Part shown: positions 1 to 5,458 of the stretch, piece by piece
Position numbering within the stretch: the first letter of the stretch is position 1
Layout: each line of letters opens with the position of its first letter
NCBI GenBank assembly: GCA_031277995.1
Contig: JAITLH010000037.1
Location: forward strand, 1-6,107
DNA length: 6,107 nucleotides
Direction of reading: 5' to 3'
Origin: Deltaproteobacteria bacterium
Lineage (GTDB): Bacteria; Desulfobacterota; Desulfarculia; Adiutricales; Adiutricaceae
Translations under genes and position numbers: made by a program
Notes under the pieces: model-generated
Database searches by the model: none
The model's input: only the letters and a program-made list of their open reading frames with translations
What the model was told of the DNA's origin: nothing

Positions 1-57
1 AAGGAAGTCATTAAGGCCGGGCGCGGCGAGGAAGCCCCCAAAAGTCAGACGACCTAG
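1..57 (+). CDS. Possible C-terminal end of a plus-strand gene (partial)
   Basis: Frame 1 from the left edge is open for 18 codons (KEVIKAGRGEEAPKSQTT) and ends at TAG 55-57. The stop lies about 33 nt before a strong hairpin terminator, which is where a gene end is expected. The tail is hydrophilic and cannot be assigned to a family. Frame 2 is also open from the edge to a TAA at 104-106, but that reading is very Arg/Lys/Pro-rich and runs into the terminator stem, so frame 1 is preferred. The gene would be convergent with the minus-strand operon. The call rests on position and an open frame only. Confidence 0.35.
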   Translation, partial: KEVIKAGRGEEAPKSQTT

Positions 58-89
58 CCGCCCCAGCCGCCCAAAAGGTAGCCAAAACA

Positions 90-149
90 AAAAACGCCCC
101 AACTAAAAGCCCGGCCCCAAAATGGGCGGCCGGGCTTTTTGGCGTTTTT
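90..149. terminator. Nested bidirectional rho-independent terminator
   Basis: The inner stem is 12 perfect bp: 105-116 (AAAAGCCCGGCC) pairs with 128-139 (GGCCGGGCTTTT), with an 11-nt loop. An outer 9-bp stem, 90-98 (AAAAACGCC) with 141-149 (GGCGTTTTT), encloses it. On the plus strand the inner stem is followed by TTTTT and the outer one ends in TTTTT. On the minus strand the outer arm reads GGCGTTTTTTGTTTTGG, a good U-tract. It lies about 50 nt beyond the stop of the minus-strand TPR gene and 33 nt beyond the plus-strand stop, so it probably ends transcription from both sides. Confidence 0.88.
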
Positions 150-180
150 GGGCAAGCGGGGAAAGGGGCAAGGGGGCGGG
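150..180 (+). other. G-quadruplex-type motif in the convergent intergenic region
   Basis: Five G-runs lie on the plus strand at 150-152, 158-161, 165-168, 172-176 and 178-180. They are separated by loops of 5, 3, 3 and 1 nt, which meets the usual G3+N1-7 rule. The motif sits just beyond the terminator U-tract and 20 nt from the stop codon of the minus-strand TPR gene. It would appear as G-rich RNA only in read-through from the left; the operon mRNA carries the C-rich complement. The region is G-rich in general, so this is a sequence motif and not a demonstrated structure. Nothing else gene-like is visible between 58 and 200. Confidence 0.5.
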
Positions 181-200
181 CGCCCGGGCCCTGGGGGGCG

Positions 201-2723
201 TTAGCGGGGATTACTGGCCAGGACGCTCAGGCGGCTTATTTCGGCCTCGATCTCGGGCAGGCGATCGGTTAGGACGTGGTTATCGAGGATCTTGACCCGG
301 GCTTGGGTGAGGGCCTCCAAGGCGTTTTCGGTTTGCCCGGCTTTTTCCAGGACCCGGGCTTTGTAACGTAGGGCCCCGGTCATGATGAGGGTGCGATCGG
401 GTTCTTGGGCGATTTGGGGATCCGCGGAGATGGAATCCAGGGCCGTCAGTAAGGCCGGGAGGTTTCCGCTCTCTTCGAGAAATTTTAGGTTTAGGCTCTG
501 GTAACGGCGGTGGGCCGGGCTATTGACCCCGTGGGTCTGGGCCGACCAGGTGATGGCCGCGTCGATTAGGCCGGAAAACTCCGGCAGGCGATTAAGGAGC
601 TTTAGGGCGGCCAATTCCACCCGCATGACCTCGGGGCTGGCCGGGGGCTGGGCCGGGCGGTTGGCCGGAAGGACGGGCCGCCAGAGGTGGCTTAAGCGGT
701 CGGTGTCGCCTTGGCCCTTTTGGTTGGCCACTTCCCAGACCCGGTCGATGGCGTTTTTATATCTGGGGTAAGCCTTTTCCGCGGCTTTCAAGGACCGCTC
801 GGCTAGTTGCCGGTAATTATTGGCGTCTTTGGAGCGGCCCAGGGAACCCACCAGCCAAGCGAGCCTTAGGTAGAGAACGGAACTTAAGGGGTGGGTTTCG
901 ATGGCTTTATTGGTAAACAGTTTTTTGGCCGTCGTGAGCCCGGCTACCAGTTCCATCTCGGCTTCGATGCCCGGGCGATTTTCGGCCAAAACCAGATCGG
1001 ACAACCTAAGGGAGAGGATGATTAAATTGGTCAGGGTCTGGGTTTCGCCCTTAGGTAAGGTGGCCGCGATATCCCGGGCCTGCCTTAGGGCCGTCTCGGC
1101 CGCCGGGAATTCCTTAAGTTCGGCCCTTTCGCTGGCAAGTAAAGTCAAGGCTTCAATTAAGGTCGGTTTCCCCAGATCGTTTTTTTCGGCCAAACTGGCC
1201 AAGCCGTTTCTGGTCAGTTCGTCCAAAATGGCCGTGGATTCGGTCAGCTCGTTAATCGAGGCGTAACCCCTGGCCACGTCCAAACACAAAGAAAACAGTT
1301 CGTTAAAATGTTCCGGCGGGTAAGGTGAGTGGCAAGGCGCCGCCCCCTGAGGCGTCAGATCCCGGGCCAGGGCCATGGACAGGGCCGGGAGGACCCGGGA
1401 ATGGGCGTGGTGGGCCTTAAAATACTCGATGATGCCCCTGGCCTCGTCGCGATTAAAGGCGACCTGGGTCGCCTGAATAGGCGGCGCCGCCTCGGCCGGA
1501 GGGCTATCCTCCGGGGCGCTCGCGGCATGGTCGGTCGCCTCCCGGGAGTCGGGAGGCGCCTCGGGCTCGGGCGCGGATTCTTGGGCCGCGCCTGGGGCCT
1601 CGCCTTCGGGGGCGCCCTCGGGGGTTTCGGGGACGGGTTCGGTAAAATAGGCCCGGAGTTCATCGACGCGGCCTTGGGCTTCGAAGGCCAGAAAGAGGAT
1701 ACTTAGGCTATCGCGGATGACGGGTTGGGTTTGGTCGGCCCCGGCTTCGATGGCTTGGCTCACGGCGTCCAAAAGGAGGTCCCCGGCCACGGCCGAGCGG
1801 GAAAGGGCCATCAGGGAAGTGGCCATGGCGTTTACGGCGGCCAGGGTCTTGGAATCGGCCGGGCCCAGTTCCTTGTGGCGGATCCGCCAGGAGATGCCGG
1901 CCTCGTTTAAGCCGTTGTCGTAATCCTGTTGGTGGAATAGGGCCAGGGCCAGTCCCAGGCGATCGGAGGCTTCCTTTAGGCCGCCTTGCTCCTGGGGTAA
2001 GCCGGAAAGGGCCAGGGCTTGGGCGTATTGGGCCTTGGCTTGGCCGTAATTAAGGAGCCTTAGGTTCGTGGCCGCCAAAAGCGAGAGGACCCGGGGGTCG
2101 GGCTTAGTTTGGTCCAATAGGGTTTCGAAATCCTTAAGGGCGTCCTCGAAACGAAAATCCAAAAAAGCCTCAACGCCCGCGGCCAGTTGTTCCCGGGGAT
2201 CGTCTTGTTTTTTAAATTCCTCAAGCCAGGGCGGTTTGGTAAAGATGGGGGCGGCCTCGGAACCGTCCACCCAATTCCAGGCGTTATTCAGGGCTTCCTC
2301 ATAGGCCTCGTCGATCTCGGGCTCGTCTGGGCCGGCCGGGCCCAGGAAAAAAAACGAGGCCGAGACCGCCCCGGCCACGATTAAAAACGAGAGGGCCAAG
2401 GCCAAACCGGCTTTTCTGGTGGGGCTCCAATTGGCCGGGCCCAGTTTGGCCAAAAATGCCGTTTGCCCCAGGGCGCTAAGGCGCCCTTTTAGGCCCTTGG
2501 GGGCCTCGGGGGCGCCTTTTTCGCTAGCCTCAGGGTCATCCCGATCGCCCCGATCTCCGCGATCGCCCCGGTCGTCAAGGTCGCCGCGACCTTGGGGCCG
2601 GTCGGCCCCGTCAAGGGCGCCCAGGGCCCGGGGGTCTTTTATGGACTTGTCCGACAAGGCCCCTTGGGGGTCGGTTGGTACCGGCGGCCGATCCGGGCGG
2701 CCTTCGTCGGGAGGGTTGGCCAT
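201..2723 (-). CDS. Membrane-anchored TPR-like repeat protein, function unknown (840 aa)
   Basis: Residues 1-100 form a polar, Pro/Asp/Arg-rich, probably disordered tail with an RGD tandem repeat at 46-60. One hydrophobic helix follows at about 105-128, with SPTRK before it and a strongly acidic segment (DEPEIDEAYEE) after it. By the positive-inside rule this suggests a cytoplasmic N-terminus and an exported C-terminal domain; no cleavable signal peptide is seen. Residues about 175-240 look like classic TPR helix pairs, and about 252-325 and 730-765 resemble kinesin-light-chain-type TPRs. A Pro/Glu/Ala-rich linker at 362-415 splits the helical region, and helical repeats continue to the end. 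The only cysteines are C464 and C480. The ATG at 2723 is the only Met before the membrane helix. It has no clear ribosome site but lies 2 nt after the nadB stop, so translation is probably coupled to nadB. A scaffold or assembly role is plausible from the fold, but the family is not recognised. The gene is last in the operon, before the terminator. Confidence 0.82.
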   Translation of the reverse strand: MANPPDEGRPDRPPVPTDPQGALSDKSIKDPRALGALDGADRPQGRGDLDDRGDRGDRGDRDDPEASEKGAPEAPKGLKGRLSALGQTAFLAKLGPANWSPTRKAGLALALSFLIVAGAVSASFFFLGPAGPDEPEIDEAYEEALNNAWNWVDGSEAAPIFTKPPWLEEFKKQDDPREQLAAGVEAFLDFRFEDALKDFETLLDQTKPDPRVLSLLAATNLRLLNYGQAKAQYAQALALSGLPQEQGGLKEASDRLGLALALFHQQDYDNGLNEAGISWRIRHKELGPADSKTLAAVNAMATSLMALSRSAVAGDLLLDAVSQAIEAGADQTQPVIRDSLSILFLAFEAQGRVDELRAYFTEPVPETPEGAPEGEAPGAAQESAPEPEAPPDSREATDHAASAPEDSPPAEAAPPIQATQVAFNRDEARGIIEYFKAHHAHSRVLPALSMALARDLTPQGAAPCHSPYPPEHFNELFSLCLDVARGYASINELTESTAILDELTRNGLASLAEKNDLGKPTLIEALTLLASERAELKEFPAAETALRQARDIAATLPKGETQTLTNLIILSLRLSDLVLAENRPGIEAEMELVAGLTTAKKLFTNKAIETHPLSSVLYLRLAWLVGSLGRSKDANNYRQLAERSLKAAEKAYPRYKNAIDRVWEVANQKGQGDTDRLSHLWRPVLPANRPAQPPASPEVMRVELAALKLLNRLPEFSGLIDAAITWSAQTHGVNSPAHRRYQSLNLKFLEESGNLPALLTALDSISADPQIAQEPDRTLIMTGALRYKARVLEKAGQTENALEALTQARVKILDNHVLTDRLPEIEAEISRLSVLASNPR
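2544..2588 (-). repeat. Short tandem repeat encoding Asp-Arg-Gly units
   Basis: Within the TPR-protein gene, residues 46-60 hold four RGD triplets (46-48, 52-54, 55-57, 58-60), three of them back to back. In the DNA this appears as a 9-bp-unit repeat containing CGATCG-type words, with a diverged neighbour. It lies in the predicted cytoplasmic disordered tail, so copy number could change in frame without harming a folded domain. Confidence 0.75.
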
Positions 2724-2725
2724 TT

Positions 2726-4354
2726 TTAGAGACTACTGACCCGGCTAAGACGGACCCTGGGGCTAGGGTTTTCCAAGATGGTGTCTTTTAGAAAGTTTTT
2801 GTCGTCCCGGTGGGGCCAGGAGAGGCTATAGTGGAGGCCCCGGGATTCCTTGCGGAGGGTGGCGCTTTGGATGATGAGATCGGCCACGACGGCGATGTTT
2901 CTGACCTCGATTAGGTCGGCGTCGACCTCAAAATTTCTAAAAAAGTCGGCGATTTCGCTTTTGACCAGTTCCAAACGCTTGGCGGCCATGGAGAGCCTTT
3001 GATCGGATCTGACCAGGCCCACGTAATTCCACATAAAGCGCCGGATCTCGTCCCAGCTATGGGAGATAACCACGGCCTCGGCCGGAACGTGGCCGACCCG
3101 GCCATCGGGCCAGGGGCTAAGATCCGATTCGTCGGGATCCCCTCGGGCGCTTACCTCAAAGGCGGCCGCCTGGGCCGCCCTATCGGCCATGACCAAGGCT
3201 TCCAGCAAACTGTTTGAGGCCAAGCGGTTGGCCCCATGGAGGCCCGTGGCCGCGACTTCGCCGATGGCGTAGACGCCCAGGATATTGGTTCGTCCCTCCA
3301 AATCGACCTCCAAGCCGCCGCATTGGTAATGGGCGGCCGGGACCACGGGTATGGGTTCCTTGGTGATGTCGATACCAAGGGACAGGCAGGTGGCGTAGAT
3401 CTTGGGGAAGCGATCTTTAATGAACTCGGCCGGTTTACTGCTTATGTCCAAAAAGACGTTTTCGGCCCCGGTTTTTTTCATGGAGGCGTCGATGGCCAGG
3501 GCCACCACGTCCCGTAGGGCCAGGTCCCCTTGGGGATGGCCTTCCATGATGGCCCGGCCCTCATGGTCAATGAGGCGGCCGCCTTCGCCCCGGACGGCTT
3601 CGGAGATAAGAAAATTTCTGGCGTTGGGATGGTAGAGACAGGTGGGATGAAACTGGACGAATTCCATGTTGGAGACTTTGGCCCCGGCCCGCCAGCCGAT
3701 GGCCAACCCGTCCCCGGTGGCCCCGTCGGGATTGGTCGTGTAGAGATAGACTTTGCCCGAGCCCCCGGTCGCGAGGACGATGACCTTGGCCAAAAAAGCC
3801 GAGATTACGCCCGTTTCGGTATTTAGGACCCACAGGCCCACGGCCCTAAGGTTCCCGTCGGGTTCGTAGCGTAAGATCAGATCCAGGGCTTGGTGGTTTT
3901 CCATGATCTCGACGCCCCGGTCGGCCAAGGCCAATTCGCCCAAAACCTTTTGGACGGCTTGGCCGGTCATGTCTTTGGCGTGGATGATCCTCCGGCGGCT
4001 GTGGCCGCCTTCCCGGCCCAGTTCGGGCACGTCGGGATGATCGACCTGGGAAGTAAAGGGCACCCCCAGGTCCAGTAGTTCCTTAATCATGCGGGGACCG
4101 GCTTCGACCACGGCCTTGACGGCGTCCGGATGGGACAGGCCGCAACCGGAGTCCAAGGTGTCCTCCACATGGTATTCCAAAAGATCGTCGTTACCCATGA
4201 CCGCGGCTATGCCGCCCTGGGCCAGGTTGGTATTGGTGTCGTTGGCCTTTTTTTTGGCCAAAATAACCACCGATCCCCGTGAACGGGCTTTTAAGGCGAA
4301 ACATAAACCGGCCACGCCCGTGCCGACGACCAAAAAATCCGATTTGCGGATCAA
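2726..4354 (-). CDS. nadB: L-aspartate oxidase (EC 1.4.3.16)
   Basis: NadB is an FAD enzyme that oxidises L-aspartate to iminosuccinate, which NadA condenses with dihydroxyacetone phosphate to give quinolinate for NAD. With the start at TTG 4354 the protein is 542 aa, close to the usual 540. The dinucleotide-binding motif GTGVAGL is at 11-17, NLAQGGIAA at 43-51, REGGHSRRRI at 114-123, LALRDVV with R281 (equivalent to the catalytic Arg290 of the E. coli enzyme) at 278-284, VPAAHYQCGG with H342 (equivalent to His351) at 338-347, and GEVAATGLHGANRLASNSLLE at 366-386. The C-terminal helical domain common to this flavoprotein group follows. The frame stays open back to a TTG at 4528 that overlaps the argF stop. 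That version would add 58 residues of low-complexity Pro/Arg/Gly sequence encoded by hairpins and has no ribosome site, whereas GGAGG lies 8 nt before TTG 4354. The stop TAA is 2 nt from the next gene. Fumarate reductase and succinate dehydrogenase flavoproteins are relatives, but length and motifs fit NadB. nadA and nadC are not in the window. Confidence 0.96.
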   Translation of the reverse strand: MIRKSDFLVVGTGVAGLCFALKARSRGSVVILAKKKANDTNTNLAQGGIAAVMGNDDLLEYHVEDTLDSGCGLSHPDAVKAVVEAGPRMIKELLDLGVPFTSQVDHPDVPELGREGGHSRRRIIHAKDMTGQAVQKVLGELALADRGVEIMENHQALDLILRYEPDGNLRAVGLWVLNTETGVISAFLAKVIVLATGGSGKVYLYTTNPDGATGDGLAIGWRAGAKVSNMEFVQFHPTCLYHPNARNFLISEAVRGEGGRLIDHEGRAIMEGHPQGDLALRDVVALAIDASMKKTGAENVFLDISSKPAEFIKDRFPKIYATCLSLGIDITKEPIPVVPAAHYQCGGLEVDLEGRTNILGVYAIGEVAATGLHGANRLASNSLLEALVMADRAAQAAAFEVSARGDPDESDLSPWPDGRVGHVPAEAVVISHSWDEIRRFMWNYVGLVRSDQRLSMAAKRLELVKSEIADFFRNFEVDADLIEVRNIAVVADLIIQSATLRKESRGLHYSLSWPHRDDKNFLKDTILENPSPRVRLSRVSSL

Positions 4355-4355
4355 A

Positions 4356-4371
4356 GGCTGGCCCTCCAGCC
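4356..4371 (-). promoter_or_regulatory. nadB ribosome-binding site inside a small hairpin
   Basis: On the minus strand the sequence reads GGCTGG-AGGG-CCAGCC, a perfect 6-bp stem with a 4-nt loop, ending 1 nt before the TTG start at 4354. The Shine-Dalgarno GGAGG (plus 4363-4367) sits across the stem top and loop, 8 nt before the start codon. The site decides the nadB start. The hairpin could limit ribosome access, although AGGG of the site is in the loop and partly exposed. Confidence 0.7.
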
Positions 4372-4401
4372 CCGGGCCAAGGCTTGCCTCCGGCCCCGGG
4401 C
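4363..4401 (-). repeat. 15-bp imperfect direct repeat upstream of nadB
   Basis: CCTCCAGCCCCGGGC at 4363-4377 and CCTCCGGCCCCGGGC at 4387-4401 (plus-strand spelling) match at 14 of 15 bases, 24 bp apart. The first copy contains the nadB ribosome site. The second also holds GGAGG on the minus strand but has no nearby start codon in the nadB frame. A local duplication is the simple explanation; an RNA- or protein-binding pair is possible. Confidence 0.6.
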
Positions 4402-4412
4402 GAATCAAAGCC

Positions 4413-4444
4413 TTTGGCCGGGCGAGCGCGTTCGCCCGGCCAAA
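4413..4444 (-). promoter_or_regulatory. Strong 13-bp hairpin in the argF-nadB spacer
   Basis: Positions 4413-4425 (TTTGGCCGGGCGA) pair perfectly with 4432-4444 around a 6-nt loop. No U-tract follows on the minus strand, where the next bases are GGCTTTGATTCG, so it is not a typical intrinsic terminator. The copy of CCGGGCGA at 4396-4403 could compete for the same arm (4432-4439), so two alternative pairings are possible in the minus-strand RNA. It could be an RNA-stability or processing element, or part of an attenuator-like leader. The function is unknown. Confidence 0.65.
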
Positions 4445-4480
4445 TAGGCCAAAAAGGATAAGCCCCCCTTTTCTCGCGGG

Positions 4481-4521
4481 CGAAAAGAAGGTCGCGGCCG
4501 AGGCCGGCGGCCTTCTTTTCG
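4481..4521 (-). terminator. Hairpin just after argF, possible partial terminator
   Basis: The 11-bp perfect arms CGAAAAGAAGG (4481-4491) and CCTTCTTTTCG (4511-4521) enclose a 19-nt GC-rich loop that can form a smaller inner stem around CGGC/GCCG. The minus-strand transcript reads A-rich arm, GC core, then CUUCUUUUC, beginning 3 nt after the argF stop. This resembles an intrinsic terminator with its A- and U-tracts paired, but the U-run is only four long and is followed by GCCC. It may weaken rather than stop transcription into nadB, or protect the argF 3' end. Confidence 0.5.
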
Positions 4522-4524
4522 GGA

Positions 4525-5448
4525 TCAAAGCGGGGGAATCAAATACTCCAAGAGGGCCTTTTGGGCGTGGAGGCGGTTTTCGGCTTGGTCGAAAATGACC
4601 GAGGCCGGGCTCTCCATGACCTCATCGGTGGCCTCTTCGCCCGGATGGGCGGGGAGACAATGCATAAAAATGGCCCCGGGGGCGGTTTTGGCCATTATTT
4701 CGGAAGTGACTTGGTAGTCCTTAAAATCCGCCAGGCGCTTTTTGGCCTCGGCCTCCTGATCCATGGAGACAAAGCAGTCGGTATTGACCGCGTTGGCCCC
4801 GGCCACGGCCTCGGCCGGCGAGCGTATGAGCTTAACCTTGGGGTTATCGTTTATGGCGTTTTTTAAGATGACCGGGTCGGGATCGTAACCCTCGGGACAG
4901 GCCAACTTAAGGCCAAAGCCAAAAACCGCCGCCGCCTCAAGCCAGGTGTTGGCCATGTTGTGGCCATCGCCCACCCAAGCCACCTGCTGGTTTTCCAGGG
5001 GTTTGCCGTCCAAGATCTCCAAAAACGTAAAAACGTCGGCCATGACCTGGCAGGGGTGCTGCTCGTTAGTGAGGGCGTTTACGATGGGAATGGTCGCGTA
5101 TTGGGCCAAGCCCCTTAGTTCGCTCTCATGGTAGGTCCTAATAACCAAGCCCGCCAAATAGCGGGAAAAGACCCGGGCCGAGTGGCTGATGGGTTCGCCC
5201 CGGACAAACTGGGTCTCGGAGACGTTCATGGCGATGGGCATCCCGCCCAGTTCCGAGACGGCGCAGTTAAAGCTGACCCTGGTCCTGGTCGAGGGTTTGG
5301 AAAAAATTAAGCCCACCGAGCGCCCGCCCAGGTGCGGGCGTAAGTACTGGCCGCGATGGCGTTCGGCCTTGAGTTTTTTCGTTCTGGAAAAGATGTGGTT
5401 ATATTCGTCTAACGAAAGATCCCTAAAAGTTATGTAGTGTTTCGTCAT
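4525..5448 (-). CDS. argF: Ornithine carbamoyltransferase (EC 2.1.3.3)
   Basis: This cytosolic enzyme, usually a trimer, makes citrulline from ornithine and carbamoyl phosphate in arginine synthesis. The 307-aa length is normal. The carbamoyl-phosphate loop STRTR is at 53-57, HPCQ at 131-134, the second-domain segment VGDGHNMANTW at 159-169 (usual form GDGNN; the second Asn, N164, is kept), and HCLPAHPGEEATDEV at 263-277. The ornithine-binding loop reads D224-CFV-SMD (228-230) where the family normally has SMG. The end, AENRLHAQKALL, is typical. The ATG at 5448 is chosen over an upstream in-frame GTG at 5463 because AGGGA (5454-5458) lies 5 nt before it, the protein then begins in the family's usual way, and the GTG has no ribosome site. 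The gene lies 8 nt after argD. Acetyl- or succinylornithine transcarbamylases are relatives, but the HCLPAHxGEE form and the C-terminus fit the ornithine enzyme. Confidence 0.95.
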   Translation of the reverse strand: MTKHYITFRDLSLDEYNHIFSRTKKLKAERHRGQYLRPHLGGRSVGLIFSKPSTRTRVSFNCAVSELGGMPIAMNVSETQFVRGEPISHSARVFSRYLAGLVIRTYHESELRGLAQYATIPIVNALTNEQHPCQVMADVFTFLEILDGKPLENQQVAWVGDGHNMANTWLEAAAVFGFGLKLACPEGYDPDPVILKNAINDNPKVKLIRSPAEAVAGANAVNTDCFVSMDQEAEAKKRLADFKDYQVTSEIMAKTAPGAIFMHCLPAHPGEEATDEVMESPASVIFDQAENRLHAQKALLEYLIPPL

Positions 5449-5453
5449 AAAAA

Positions 5454-5458
5454 TCCCT
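5454..5458 (-). promoter_or_regulatory. argF ribosome-binding site overlapping the argD stop
   Basis: AGGGA on the minus strand lies 5 nt before the ATG at 5448 and overlaps the argD stop TAG (5457-5459). It supports the ATG start of argF and suggests that argD and argF translation are coupled. Confidence 0.7.

Noticed and set aside
2419..2739. Plus-strand Ser/Arg/Pro-rich reading frame opposite the TPR gene start
   Set aside because: Its repeats are the antisense of the RGD-coding repeat and it has no ribosome site or recognisable domain. The same holds for the other open frames opposite or out of frame with the four minus-strand genes, which arise from GC-rich codon use.
4355..4524. A promoter for nadB in the spacer
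   Set aside because: No pair of -35/-10-like hexamers at normal spacing is visible on the minus strand; the A/T-rich stretches fall in hairpin arms.
4355..4528. N-terminal extension of nadB from a TTG overlapping the argF stop (TTGA overlap)
   Set aside because: It has no ribosome site, would encode low-complexity sequence across two perfect hairpins, and would make the protein 58 residues longer than the family; TTG 4354 has GGAGG at good spacing.
4089..4598. Plus-strand frame of 169 codons across the argF-nadB junction
   Set aside because: It covers the antisense of conserved nadB motifs, the hairpin spacer and the argF end; composition is low complexity and there is no homology signal.
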